From NCBI RefSeq assembly GCF_003340345.1, contig NZ_PPTQ01000009.1, forward strand, positions 80,915 through 144,914: 64,000 bases of DNA, written 5' to 3'. This DNA comes from Paraeggerthella hongkongensis (GTDB lineage Bacteria > Actinomycetota > Coriobacteriia > Coriobacteriales > Eggerthellaceae). The position numbers were made by a program, and so were the translations under genes. The stretch's first letter is position 1, and the number at the start of each line of letters is the position of its first letter. Below, one piece after another: positions 41,867-50,502 of this stretch. A model generated the notes under the pieces. It made no database searches, was not told the origin of the DNA, and was given only the letters and a program-made list of their open reading frames with translations.

Positions 41867-43276
41867 ATGACCAGCACACCCGCCTTCCAAAACGTTGCCG
41901 ACGTCGAAGCTCAAGCGCGCAGGATGCACGACTTCTTCCAAACGGGAGCCACGCTGCAGGTGGAATACCGCCGCCAAGCGCTCGTCAAGCTGAAAAGCTA
42001 CCTCAAGGAAAACGAGGAGCGCATTTTGGACGCGCTTCACGCCGACCTGGGAAAAGCCCCGTTCGAAGGCTACGCAACCGAGCTGGGCATCGTCTACGAC
42101 GAGATCAACACCTGCCTGAAGCACCTGAGTTCATGGGCGCGGCCGCGCCGCGTGCGCACCCCTATCGTGCACTTCCACTCCACTTCGAAAGTGTATCCGA
42201 GCCCCTTGGGCGTGGTGCTGGTGCTGTCGCCGTGGAACTACCCCGTGCAACTGGCGCTTGTGCCGCTAGTGGACGCCATCGCGGCCGGCAACTGCGTGGC
42301 GCTCAAGCCCTCCCGCACGTCAAAGGCCACAAGCGAGCTTTTGATCGACCTGTTGGCCAACGTGTTCCCGCCCGAGTTCGTGTGCGGGTTTCCCGGTTCG
42401 GGAGCCATGAACGACTGGCTTCTGGAGGTGCGCTGGGACCAGATATTCTTCACCGGCAGCCCGAACGTGGGGCACACTATTATGGAAGCGGCGGCCAAGC
42501 ACCTGACGCCCGTCGTGCTGGAGCTGGGCGGCAAGAGTCCCTGCATCGTGGACGAAACGGCCAACGTGAAGCGAGCGGCGCAGCGCATCGCTTGGGGCAA
42601 GGGAATCAACAGCGGGCAAACCTGCGTGGCGCCCGACTACTTCCTGGTGCACGAACGCGTGGCGGACGACTTCGTGGCCCAGCTGGACGCATGCTTCCAT
42701 CAATACTACGGCCAGGACATCCTCGCATGCGACGAATGGCCGCACATGATATCGCAGCGCCACTTCGAACGCGTCATGGGGCTGATCGAGAACCGCAACC
42801 CGGACGCATCCGTGGCGTTCGGCGGCCACGGCGACGCCGCCACGCTGCGCATAGAGCCCACGTGCCTGCGCGGGGTGACGCTCGACGACCCCGTCATGAA
42901 TGAGGAAATCTTCGGACCCGTGCTGCCCATTCTTACGTACCGCTCGCTTGACCAGGCCTTCGACATCGTGCGCACGTTCGAAAAGCCGCTGGCCTGCTAC
43001 GTGTTCTCCGACGACAAGCAGGTGCAGCACCGCGTGCTTACCCGTCTGCAATTCGGCGGTGCCACGGTGAACGACGTGGTTGTTCACCTGGCGAACAACC
43101 ACATGGGCTTCGGCGGCGTGGGCAACTCCGGCATGGGCGCGTATCACGGCAAAGTGGGCTTCGACTGCTTCACGCACTACAAGTCCACGCTCAAGAAGGG
43201 CACGTGGCTCGAGCTTCCCATCCGCAACCCACCCTTCGGCGACAAGATCAAGCTGCTGAGAATGCTGATGAGGTAA
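41867..43276 (+). CDS. Aldehyde dehydrogenase, class-3 like
   Basis: A 469-residue NAD(P)-dependent enzyme starting MTSTPAFQNV. Catalytic parts: SPWNYP with Asn123, VLELGGKSP with Glu219, GQTC with Cys253, and the late EEIFGPVLPIL. Size and the short C-terminus with a hydrophobic/basic end (FGDKIKLLRMLMR) resemble ALDH3-type fatty aldehyde dehydrogenases. That, and the SCP2-like neighbour, hint at long-chain aldehydes. Last gene of the three-gene operon. Confidence 0.93.
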   Translation: MTSTPAFQNVADVEAQARRMHDFFQTGATLQVEYRRQALVKLKSYLKENEERILDALHADLGKAPFEGYATELGIVYDEINTCLKHLSSWARPRRVRTPIVHFHSTSKVYPSPLGVVLVLSPWNYPVQLALVPLVDAIAAGNCVALKPSRTSKATSELLIDLLANVFPPEFVCGFPGSGAMNDWLLEVRWDQIFFTGSPNVGHTIMEAAAKHLTPVVLELGGKSPCIVDETANVKRAAQRIAWGKGINSGQTCVAPDYFLVHERVADDFVAQLDACFHQYYGQDILACDEWPHMISQRHFERVMGLIENRNPDASVAFGGHGDAATLRIEPTCLRGVTLDDPVMNEEIFGPVLPILTYRSLDQAFDIVRTFEKPLACYVFSDDKQVQHRVLTRLQFGGATVNDVVVHLANNHMGFGGVGNSGMGAYHGKVGFDCFTHYKSTLKKGTWLELPIRNPPFGDKIKLLRMLMR

Positions 43277-43293
43277 GCCCTCCAAGGCTCCAA

Positions 43294-43325
43294 GAGGGTG
43301 CGTCGAGAAAGCGCGACGCACCCTG
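43294..43325 (+). terminator. Hairpin after the dehydrogenase operon
   Basis: AGGGTGCGTCG / CGACGCACCCT is an 11-base-pair stem, 18 bases after the stop. No T-run follows, so it is either a poor terminator or an mRNA end-protector. Confidence 0.55.
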
Positions 43326-43409
43326 CACGACGCGCCGTTCGACAAAACAACGAGCCTTCCGGCGAATAACCTGGGCGAACGCATCCCGCGCAAGCCGCAA
43401 AAAAGCCGA

Positions 43410-43419
43410 GGGGGGGGGG
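43410..43419. repeat. G10 homopolymer
   Basis: Ten guanines in the short convergent gap between the aldehyde dehydrogenase and MerR-family genes, preceded by an A-rich AAAAAAGCCGA. It is the second long G/C tract of the window. Confidence 0.85.
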
Positions 43420-43487
43420 TCGCAGCCCGGTCAGCCGAATCCCAGCAAGAACCTCAAGCGTCCAACCCGCAAGCTCGCGAAGCATGC

Positions 43488-44297
43488 CTACTTATTCTCT
43501 ACCGGCACCTGAATCTCGGTGAGCCAATCGGACTCGTTTTCGCAGTTCCAGATGCCATCGATGTAACTCTCGCGGGCAAGACCGGTCACGCGGTAGCCAT
43601 TGCGCTCGACCCATTCCATCGCGAACGCATAGGCGCGCGACAGATCGGCGCAGGGCCCGCGATGCATCACGGACGCAACGGTGACGGCCGGCGCCTCCTC
43701 GAACACGATGCCGTTGCCTTCCACGCCGAGCCCCTCGACGGCCTCGCTGTACTTGATGGTGATGTCGCGCTCCTTGTACTCACCGTCGAGGTACGTGATG
43801 AAGCAGTACTCGAGCGAGGCGCACTTGAGGTTCGGGTTCGCCGCCATCACGGCACGACCGAGGGCCGGAATCACCTCGAAGTACGCGGAAAAGTCCGGAA
43901 CGGCCATTGTTTTCGAGAACACGATGCAGCTAGGAATGTCTTTGATCGTTGCCTGATAGTCCATGGTGAACCCCTTTTCTTCGTCTGAAAGCATGAATGC
44001 GATGCGCGCAAGACGATCCTTGCGCGCGCTGAGTTCCCGCTCGATCCGATCGCGGCGCCGCGCGAGTATGGGACGAGGATCGGCGCCGCCCACGATAGCG
44101 GCCACCTCGTCGATGCTCAGACCCGCTTGCCTGAGCGCCTGGATCCGATGCAGATTGGCAAGCTGGCCCGTGGCGTACAAACGGTAGCCTGTCACCCCAT
44201 CCACCGCAGCCGGACGCAGCAGTCCAATACGATCGTAATGATGCAGCGTCTTGATAGTGGTTTTTCCCATCTTCGAGAACTCTCCGATGTAGAACAT
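43488..44297 (-). CDS. MerR-family regulator with GyrI-like effector domain (BmrR type)
   Basis: A 269-residue regulator starting MFYIGEFSKMGKTTIKTLHHYDRIGLLRPAAVDGVTGYRLY, a MerR winged helix, after GAAGGAGGTGAC. A dimer coiled coil follows (about 75-115). Residues 120-269 are a GyrI/SOUL-like ligand-binding domain (YQATIKDIPSCIVFSKTM, ending in WLTEIQVPVENK). BmrR-type proteins bind cationic drugs and twist an over-long promoter into use. Its own promoter has that form. Confidence 0.92.
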   Translation of the reverse strand: MFYIGEFSKMGKTTIKTLHHYDRIGLLRPAAVDGVTGYRLYATGQLANLHRIQALRQAGLSIDEVAAIVGGADPRPILARRRDRIERELSARKDRLARIAFMLSDEEKGFTMDYQATIKDIPSCIVFSKTMAVPDFSAYFEVIPALGRAVMAANPNLKCASLEYCFITYLDGEYKERDITIKYSEAVEGLGVEGNGIVFEEAPAVTVASVMHRGPCADLSRAYAFAMEWVERNGYRVTGLARESYIDGIWNCENESDWLTEIQVPVENK

Positions 44298-44320
44298 GTA
44301 TGTCACCTCCTTCTCATCGC

Positions 44321-44351
44321 ATTCAACAGCCTCCTGCAAGGGGAGGGTCAA
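44321..44351 (-). promoter_or_regulatory. MerR-type promoter/operator with 19-bp spacer
   Basis: TTGACC (44351-44346) and TTGAAT (44326-44321) are 19 bases apart. The spacer holds the dyad CCTCC-CCTTGCA-GGAGG, the classic MerR-family site lying between over-spaced hexamers. It precedes the MerR gene, so it is probably autoregulated. Confidence 0.75.
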
Positions 44352-44558
44352 GGGGCTGATTCGAAATGGTATCACGCACGCCGCAGCAAAAGACAGCCCG
44401 CAACGCTCGGCACAGGATTGAAGAGGTTTCGCGACGAGCGAAACGATTCGGCATCGCGCGACGTGTTCGAGGTGAAGAGGTTCCGCGAACGTCTTTCAGG
44501 CTGTTTTCAATATGGATCGATAAGCCAGCAGCTTGCCAACTCAAGAGAAAGGTGCCGC

Positions 44559-45425
44559 ATGATCGCCGAACAGCCTCGCAAACGCGCATTGCGCGCCCGC
44601 CGCGCCGCATGCCGCCGTCGACCGCTCGTCCGGCAGGCCCTCCCTCGCGCACGGCGCGAACGCCCGATATTCAATCGGCAGCGCAGCCGCCGGACAGCCG
44701 TGCGCCTATGCGCTTTTGCGACGGCGCTGCTGATCGCGGGCGCGGTATCGTTTTCCCTGCTGACCTCTTCGCGCGCAGCCGCCGACGTCCACTCCGAAGA
44801 GCGGGCCGCGCAGGACGTGGCCGCCTTGCAAGCAGACCCCTCCCCGATGCCGAGGGCCGCATCGTTCGACGTGCCCGCGCTCCAGCAGAACCCCGAGCTT
44901 CCCACCGGCTGCGAGTCGGTTGCACTGACGAACGCGCTGCTGTCGCTTGGGTTCGAACTCGACAAAACCGAGATCGCCGATGCATGGCTGCCCCGTAGCG
45001 ACAGCGACTTCGTAACCGCATTCGTGGGCGATCCGCATGCAACCGACGGTCACAGCTGCATGGCCCCAGCCATCGTCCAGACCGCAAACGCTTACCTCTC
45101 CGCCCAGGGATCCCCCTTGGGGGCATTCGACCTTGCCGGATCGACCATCGAAGGGGTGCTCGACGAAGTTGCCGCCGGAAATCCCGTCATCGTCTGGTGC
45201 ACGATAGGGCTTGAAAGCCCGGGCGACGCCTATCGGGTCGAACAGGCGAACGGCCGCGTCTATCGGCTCTACCCGAACAGCCACTGCGTTGTAGTGAGCG
45301 GCTACGATCTGCATGAGGGCACGGCGCTGATCAGCGACTCGCTCGTCGGGAAAACGAAGTGCAGCTTGCAGCAGCTGACCGCACGCTACTACGAGCTAGG
45401 CGCCCAAGCCGTAGTCATCAAGTAG
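44559..45425 (+). CDS. C39-like cysteine peptidase family membrane protein
   Basis: A 288-residue protein starting MIAEQPRKRALRARRA at an ATG with AGAAAGG upstream. A strongly basic head leads to one helix (about 48-69), then an extracellular C39-like domain: LPTGCESVAL with Cys118, YPNSHCVVVSGYD with His242, and ALISDSLVG. This matches the peptidase_C39_2 family, common in Gram-positive envelope proteins with unclear substrates. It is divergent from the MerR gene (261 bases between) and could be its target. No partner genes. Confidence 0.82.
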   Translation: MIAEQPRKRALRARRAACRRRPLVRQALPRARRERPIFNRQRSRRTAVRLCAFATALLIAGAVSFSLLTSSRAAADVHSEERAAQDVAALQADPSPMPRAASFDVPALQQNPELPTGCESVALTNALLSLGFELDKTEIADAWLPRSDSDFVTAFVGDPHATDGHSCMAPAIVQTANAYLSAQGSPLGAFDLAGSTIEGVLDEVAAGNPVIVWCTIGLESPGDAYRVEQANGRVYRLYPNSHCVVVSGYDLHEGTALISDSLVGKTKCSLQQLTARYYELGAQAVVIK

Positions 45426-45478
45426 CAGAATCGCGCCGCCTTGCCCTCCCCTTCGCACGCCGCGAACGGCGTTCGGCG

Positions 45479-46330
45479 CTACAAGCGAGCCGCATCCTCC
45501 TTGCGCCCCGCGCGCAGCTTCGCGATCTCCTCCGCGTAGCCGGCAAGGTCGGGGTTGGGAGTTTCCAGGTAAAACGGCAGGTCGCGCAGCAGCGGATGGT
45601 TCGTGACAGCCGAAAGCGCCTCGAAGCCGATCCGTCCCTCGCCAATGCGCGCGTGACGGTCCTTGTGCGAACCGCACGGGTTCAAGCTGTCGTTCAGATG
45701 GATGGCGCGCAGGCGATCGAGCCCGACGAACCGATCGAACTCCTCCAGAACCCCGTCCAGGTTGTCGGCAATGTCGTACCCCGCATCCCACACGTGGCAG
45801 GTGTCCAGGCATACGCCCACATGGTCTTGCAGCTCGATCTGCGCGATAATGGCGGCCAGCTCCTCGAACGTACCGCCGACTTCGCTGCCCTTGCCCGCCA
45901 TCGTTTCAAGCAGAAGCGTAGTGGTCTGGTGCGGCAGCAGTGACTGGTTGAGCGCGTCGGCTATCTTGTTGACAGCAACCTCTACGGGCTGGCCTACCGC
46001 ACTGCCAGGGTGCATGTTGTACAGCTGACCGGGCGTTTCCTCCATGCGAACCAGGTCCTCGGCCAATACCATACGCGCGAAGTCCTGCGTCTGCTGCTTG
46101 TCGGATGCCGGGTTCAAGGTGTAGGGAGCATGCGCCAGTATGCGCACGATGCCGTGTTCGCCCGCATAGGCGGCATAAGCCGCAACGTCCTTCGGATCGA
46201 TGGCCTTCGCCTTGCCGCCGCGCGGATTGCGCGTGAAGAACTGGAACGTGTTGGCGTCGATGGACACGGCCGATTCGGCCATGTTGAGGTAACCCTTGGC
46301 GCTCGACAGATGACACCCGATGGTAAACAT
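45479..46330 (-). CDS. nfo: Endonuclease IV (AP endonuclease)
   Basis: A 283-residue TIM-barrel nuclease starting MFTIGCHLSSAKGYLNMAESAVSIDANTFQFFTRNPRGG after GGAAGGAATC. Zinc ligands are in HAPYTLN, YNMHPGS, LLETMAGKG, VCLDTCHVWDAGYD, IHLNDS and DRHARIGEG. It cuts at abasic sites in base-excision repair. It is convergent with the C39-like gene. Confidence 0.95.
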   Translation of the reverse strand: MFTIGCHLSSAKGYLNMAESAVSIDANTFQFFTRNPRGGKAKAIDPKDVAAYAAYAGEHGIVRILAHAPYTLNPASDKQQTQDFARMVLAEDLVRMEETPGQLYNMHPGSAVGQPVEVAVNKIADALNQSLLPHQTTTLLLETMAGKGSEVGGTFEELAAIIAQIELQDHVGVCLDTCHVWDAGYDIADNLDGVLEEFDRFVGLDRLRAIHLNDSLNPCGSHKDRHARIGEGRIGFEALSAVTNHPLLRDLPFYLETPNPDLAGYAEEIAKLRAGRKEDAARL

Positions 46331-46381
46331 ATATGATTCCTTCCAAGCAACAATTTCGAATGCCATGGTACCAGAAGCCGA

Positions 46382-46496
46382 CGATCTTGCGGTACGCTCC
46401 GCAAGATCGCAACGAAACGAAAGCCTTGCCGAATACGGCGGCCTTGCCAAGCGCCGCGCTCCCGGATGCGTCCCAACCGAGCGCATCCGGGAGCGC
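46382..46496. repeat. Two strong hairpins between ecfT and nfo
   Basis: CGATCTTGCGG / CCGCAAGATCG (46382-46409, 11 bp) and a 15-bp stem beginning GCGCTCCCGG (46456-46496, 11-base loop) follow one another. They may terminate the ECF operon and are far upstream of nfo. Neither has a clear T-run. Confidence 0.6.
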
Positions 46497-46581
46497 CGAG
46501 CGCGCTTGCAAATCGGACCGGGAGCGCGTCGGTCGAGTCGGCACATCGGTCGAGCCCATCGAGGGCGCACGGCCCTCAACC

Positions 46582-46732
46582 TGCACAATTTTCACTGCAA
46601 TGTTGCACGCCGATCAGTCTAATTCGACACCCTGCTCTCACGAACTGGGGAAACAAAACGCCAGCATGACGAAGAGCCGACGAAGAAGCCCATACAGACC
46701 GAAATACGCAACATTCCTGTAAAAATTGCACA
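46582..46732. repeat. Long inverted-repeat element E
   Basis: Arms of 25 bases (46582-46606 and 46708-46732) are imperfect inverted repeats around CAATTTT and AATGTTGC, with a loop of about 100 bases. No gene is seen in 46331-46821. Confidence 0.55.
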
Positions 46733-46821
46733 GGAAAGCACGAGCCGAGCCACCGCCACCGCTCGCATCCTCCGGTTGCGCAGCGAAAACCTCCAAAGGG
46801 CGCCGACGCCCTGCGATCAGG

Positions 46822-47595
46822 CTACTGGATGACTCCCAGAACAAGCGCTCCCGCCACCAAAGCTGCGCACACCGCCAGCGCGGCTGCATCCCTTCCCGCA
46901 AAGGGGTACTCCTTGTATCCGCTGGCCACCGTGCGCAGGTTGAAGCCGCGCACCTCGGCCGCAATGGCGGAGCTGTTCGTCTTGCGCACCGACGACACCA
47001 GCAAAGGCACGCACAGCGGAACCATAAGGCGCACTTTCTTGACGATGCCCCCGGCGTCGAACTCCACGCCGCGCGCCGTCTGCGCCTCCATGATGCCCTT
47101 CATGTCGTTCATGAACACCGGAATGAAATGAATGGTCGAGGTGAACGTGAACGCATAGCGATACGGAACGCGCAGGACCTTCACCACCGCATTCGACAGA
47201 TCGGTGAGCTTCGTTACGTACAGGACCAGGAACAAGGGAACCGCTGCGGCGATAAGCCGCACGATGGTGGTCAGCGCCGCCATCAGCCCGCCGGTTCCAA
47301 CGTAGCCCCACGGCAGCGGCAGCACGACCGCGCCCGTCGACGTGGTGAGCACCTGGATAACGGCCAGGATAAGCGAGAAGAAAAACACCGCCTTGGCCAA
47401 GCCGAGCGCCGGGCGAAGCATGCCGCACGAAGCGGCTAACACCAGGTCAAATACAAGAACTGCAACCAAGAACACCAGGTTCCCCGTGCAGAAGCACGCC
47501 ACCGACACCAAAAGCGCGCATGCCAGCTTCGCCACGGGGTTCATACGATGCAGAAAGCTGTCCCCCGGCACGAACTCCAAAAAACCGCCCATCAT
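46822..47595 (-). CDS. ecfT: ECF transporter transmembrane (T) component
   Basis: A 257-residue protein with about five helices and two cytoplasmic coupling helices: EAQTARGVEFDAG and AAEVRGFNL carry the short Ala-Arg-Gly motifs that contact the two ATPases. It links ATPases to the substrate-binding S component. The ATG overlaps the ATPase stop in ATGA. The S component and both ATPases are in the same operon, making a dedicated (group I) ECF system. Confidence 0.9.
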   Translation of the reverse strand: MMGGFLEFVPGDSFLHRMNPVAKLACALLVSVACFCTGNLVFLVAVLVFDLVLAASCGMLRPALGLAKAVFFFSLILAVIQVLTTSTGAVVLPLPWGYVGTGGLMAALTTIVRLIAAAVPLFLVLYVTKLTDLSNAVVKVLRVPYRYAFTFTSTIHFIPVFMNDMKGIMEAQTARGVEFDAGGIVKKVRLMVPLCVPLLVSSVRKTNSSAIAAEVRGFNLRTVASGYKEYPFAGRDAAALAVCAALVAGALVLGVIQ

Positions 47596-48464
47596 CGGCT
47601 CCCTTCCGCCGTCGCAGCGCCGATCGCGAGGTTTCCGGCAGCGCCCGCCAGCGCCACCACCGCGGCCTCCATCTCATCCAACGTGTTGGCGCGCGCCACG
47701 GCAACGGCAGCCAAGTCCTTGCGACGATCCGCCAAGTCCAAGGACACCGCCGTCACCTGGGGCGGCACGAGCGACGCCCGCTCAAGCGTGGCCCGGTTGC
47801 GCAGCACGTCGAACGTGGGGCCGTCGTCGACCACGCGCCCATCGCTCATCACGATCACGCGCTCGGCGTAATCGGCCACCACCTCCATGTCGTGGCACAC
47901 CATGATCACCGTAGCGCCGCGTTCGTGCAGGTCGCGCACGGCTCCCATCACCTTCACGCACTCGCGATAGTCCAAGCCCGTCGTGGGCTCGTCCAAAACC
48001 AGCACCCGCGGCTTGAGCACGATCACCGACGCAAGCGCCAGCAGCTGGCGAGCGCCGCGATTCAGCAAGAACGGATCGTCGTCGGCATGAAAGCCGAACG
48101 CGTCCATCGCCTCGCCGACGCGCTCTTGCGCGGCAGGGCCGTCCTCCCCCAGCGCCTTGAAGCCGAACAGCAGCTCGTCGCGCACCGTTCCCGAACATAT
48201 CTGACGGTCGGGGTTCTGGAACAGGAAGCCCACGGTACGCGCAAGCTGGCTGGTCTTGAGGTCCGTTGTGGGCGCGCCGTCGATGAGCACTTCTCCTGCA
48301 TCGGGCTTCAGCAGCCCGTTCATCAGGCGCATCGTGGTCGACTTGCCCGCGCCGTTCGTTCCGGCAAACGCCACGAACTCGCCTTCTCGGATAGAAAAAC
48401 TCACGCCTTTGAGAATAGGCAGCGTCTCATCGTACGACGCATGCACGTTGCGAAACTCGATCAT
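47592..48464 (-). CDS. ecfA: ECF transporter ATP-binding protein
   Basis: A 290-residue ATPase: Walker A GTNGAGKST, Q-loop FLFQNPDRQI, signature LNRGARQLLALASV (degenerate, without the usual SGGQ), Walker B VLVLDEPTTGLD, switch His in MVCHDMEV. The signature in the other ATPase is canonical, so the two probably form an asymmetric dimer. The last 60 residues are a family-type C-terminal extension rich in Ala. Overlaps neighbours at both ends by four bases. Confidence 0.9.
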   Translation of the reverse strand: MIEFRNVHASYDETLPILKGVSFSIREGEFVAFAGTNGAGKSTTMRLMNGLLKPDAGEVLIDGAPTTDLKTSQLARTVGFLFQNPDRQICSGTVRDELLFGFKALGEDGPAAQERVGEAMDAFGFHADDDPFLLNRGARQLLALASVIVLKPRVLVLDEPTTGLDYRECVKVMGAVRDLHERGATVIMVCHDMEVVADYAERVIVMSDGRVVDDGPTFDVLRNRATLERASLVPPQVTAVSLDLADRRKDLAAVAVARANTLDEMEAAVVALAGAAGNLAIGAATAEGSR

Positions 48465-49342
48465 GCCGTCGCCTCCTTTTCAACAACCGGTTCCGAATCC
48501 GTCTTTGGCAGCAGCTCGGCCAACGCTGCGGCCGCTTGCTCCACGTTGCGGCAGAGCGCCCCGTCGTACAGGCCGTCTTTGCGCAGCCGATTCATAAGCG
48601 AGGTCGAACGCGGGCAGTTCACGCCTATGGCCAGCAGCTCGTCGCTGTGCTCGAGCACGTCGGCAGGCGGCGCGGCGAACCGCACGGATCCTTCGTCCAT
48701 GATGACCAGCAGGTCGGCGTATTCGGACAGGAGCGCGATCTTCTGCTCGACCACCACCACGGTGGTACCGTGCTCGGACGCATAGCGCGCCAGCAGGTCG
48801 AACACGGCAAGGGAGCTGGCCGGATCCAACTCGGCCGTCGGCTCGTCCAAAACCAGCACGCGCGGCCTGAGCGCCAGGATGGAAGCGATGGCCACCTTCT
48901 GCTTCTGCCCGCCGGAAAGCGTAGAGATCACGCGATCGCGCAGAGACGAGATGCCCATCGCCCCAAGCGCCTCGGTCATGCGAAGCTCGATCTGGTCGCG
49001 GGGAACGCCGAAATTCTCAAGCCCGTACAGCATTTCGTCTTCCACCACCGATGACACCATCTGGCTGTCGATATCCTGGCATACGCTTCCCACCAGGCGC
49101 GATAGCTCGGTCAGGTCGGTGTCCACCGTATCCAGCCCGTCGATGAACACTTCGCCGTAGAAGTCGCCGGGGTAGCAATGCGGAATGATGCCGTTCAGCG
49201 CGTACGTGAGCGTGGACTTGCCCGACCCCGCCGCGCCCGTAATGCCCACGAACGCACCGTCGAGGATGGTCAGGTTCACGTCGAGGACCGTAGGGGCGGT
49301 GCCCTCTCGATAGCGGAAACTGAAATCTCGTAGCTCTATCAT
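48461..49342 (-). CDS. ecfA: ECF transporter ATP-binding protein
   Basis: A 293-residue ATPase: Walker A GAAGSGKST, Q-loop SVCQDIDSQM, canonical signature LSGGQKQKVAIASI, Walker B VLVLDEPTAELDP, and a switch position occupied by Glu-Gln (VVVEQK) in place of histidine. So one ATPase has a good signature and no switch histidine, the other the reverse: a pair with one competent and one degenerate site. Follows the S component by 37 bases. Confidence 0.9.
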   Translation of the reverse strand: MIELRDFSFRYREGTAPTVLDVNLTILDGAFVGITGAAGSGKSTLTYALNGIIPHCYPGDFYGEVFIDGLDTVDTDLTELSRLVGSVCQDIDSQMVSSVVEDEMLYGLENFGVPRDQIELRMTEALGAMGISSLRDRVISTLSGGQKQKVAIASILALRPRVLVLDEPTAELDPASSLAVFDLLARYASEHGTTVVVVEQKIALLSEYADLLVIMDEGSVRFAAPPADVLEHSDELLAIGVNCPRSTSLMNRLRKDGLYDGALCRNVEQAAAALAELLPKTDSEPVVEKEATA

Positions 49343-49379
49343 GATGGGGATTCCTTTATCTTCTCAACCTGGATCCAGG

Positions 49380-49979
49380 CTATTTCTTCAGGACTTTTTG
49401 CAGGGGAAGGACCAGGATCTGCACGAGCACCGCGTTGAACGCCGCCGTACCGAACACCATGATCGCGTAGCTGGCCACGGCCACCACCAGATCGATGCCG
49501 TTCATGGCGGCCAGCAGCAGCACGAACGTGTAGCCCGACACTACCGTGGACACGAACGCCGCGACCGCGGTTCCCACGTTGAGGCGGCCCACCTTCATGG
49601 GAATGAGCACCAGCAACCCCATGGTCAGAGCGCCCAGCGCCTCGGAGGGGATGTTCAGCCAAGGCGTTGCGCTCAGCAGGGGAATCTGGCAGATAAGGCC
49701 CGCCAGCAACCCCACCACCAGCGCCTGCGAGGGCTTTGGCCGCGTAAGCGCGATGGCCAGGCAGTACATGGCAATGATAAAGTTGGGCTTCATGCCCGCG
49801 AACGTCAGCACGCTGCCCACCGTCAGCTTCAGCACCGCGCCCGCCGCAAGCAGCACGGCGATCAGGATAAGATCCTGCGTCGTCAGGCCCGCCTTTTTCT
49901 TCGGAGTCGGCATTTCGCGCAACCGGCCCTTCGGCACCGCCGCTGCAACCGTTGCTCCCTGCTTCACATACTGCTTCAT
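49380..49979 (-). CDS. ECF substrate-binding (S) component, probably tryptophan-specific (TrpP-like)
   Basis: A 199-residue membrane protein with six helices and a 40-residue hydrophilic head, starting MKQYVKQGATV after GGAAAGGAAGCGGG. Fold and size are those of ECF S components. It is the first gene after a T-box leader whose specifier codon is UGG, which senses uncharged tRNA-Trp. Hence tryptophan, or a precursor such as indole compounds, is the likely cargo. The substrate call rests on the riboswitch, not on residues. Confidence 0.8.
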   Translation of the reverse strand: MKQYVKQGATVAAAVPKGRLREMPTPKKKAGLTTQDLILIAVLLAAGAVLKLTVGSVLTFAGMKPNFIIAMYCLAIALTRPKPSQALVVGLLAGLICQIPLLSATPWLNIPSEALGALTMGLLVLIPMKVGRLNVGTAVAAFVSTVVSGYTFVLLLAAMNGIDLVVAVASYAIMVFGTAAFNAVLVQILVLPLQKVLKK

Positions 49980-50008
49980 CCCGCTTCCTTTCCTGATGCG
50001 CCGCGCAC

Positions 50009-50047
50009 AAAAAAAGACCTGTCCTTTACGAATAAAGGACAGGTCTT
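50009..50047 (-). terminator. T-box terminator hairpin
   Basis: A 15-base-pair perfect stem beginning AAGACCTGTCC with a TTCG loop and a run of seven T on the minus strand, 30 bases before the S-component start. It competes with the antiterminator. Confidence 0.92.
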
Positions 50048-50306
50048 CAACCTGCGGTGCCACCTTTATTGACCTCGGTTTCGAGGCCCTCTCATGAACA
50101 TGCCATCACATGCTCTGCCTTTAACGCAGGCTCACGGTCCGGATACTCGGTCGGCCGAGCCGTTTGCGGCAAGCCTTCCTTTCCCCTTTCCCTCGGCGAT
50201 CCATTTACCATCCAGCTTACTGCGGGAATCTCAGCTGCGCCCGCTCTCTGTGAGTGCTCATGATGGCTTGATCTTCGCCTCATCGGTTTCAAGGTATTCA
50301 GTTGTG
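50009..50306 (-). promoter_or_regulatory. T-box riboswitch, tRNA-Trp specific
   Basis: The minus-strand leader has T-box hallmarks: stem I with AGAGAGC and GCTGAGAT in the apical part, a specifier loop AAATGGA giving UGG (bases 50203-50201) flanked by GCCATC/GATGGT and GGCGA/TCGCC helices, and the T-box proper AAAGGTGGCACCGC (50067-50054 area). It is followed by the terminator. Uncharged tRNA-Trp should pair with the specifier and the antiterminator bulge and allow read-through into the ECF operon. Confidence 0.9.
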
Positions 50307-50312
50307 GCGCAA

Positions 50313-50343
50313 ACTATAGCATAACGTTAGAGAAAGGTGTCAA
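50313..50343 (-). promoter_or_regulatory. Promoter of the T-box/ECF operon
   Basis: TTGACA (50343-50338) and TATAGT (50318-50313) on the minus strand, 19 bases apart, directly upstream of the T-box. The hexamers are near consensus, the spacer is long. Confidence 0.6.
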
Positions 50344-50502
50344 GCGGTTTTCGAAATCAGGGGAGAAACAAAGCGCGAGAGAGTGCGCAAGAGCAGGACG
50401 GAATGCGGTTCTTTATAGTGCGAGAATCAAGAGATCTTTTCCCGAACAGCGCTCTCCGAGTTCGACGAGTTTAAGAATGCGCCCACAGAATCCTTCCACG
50501 CG

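Noticed and set aside
46382..46496. Possible tRNA or small structured RNA gene
   Set aside because: The two stems do not form a cloverleaf and no T-loop (GTTCRANNC in place) could be found; recorded only as hairpins.
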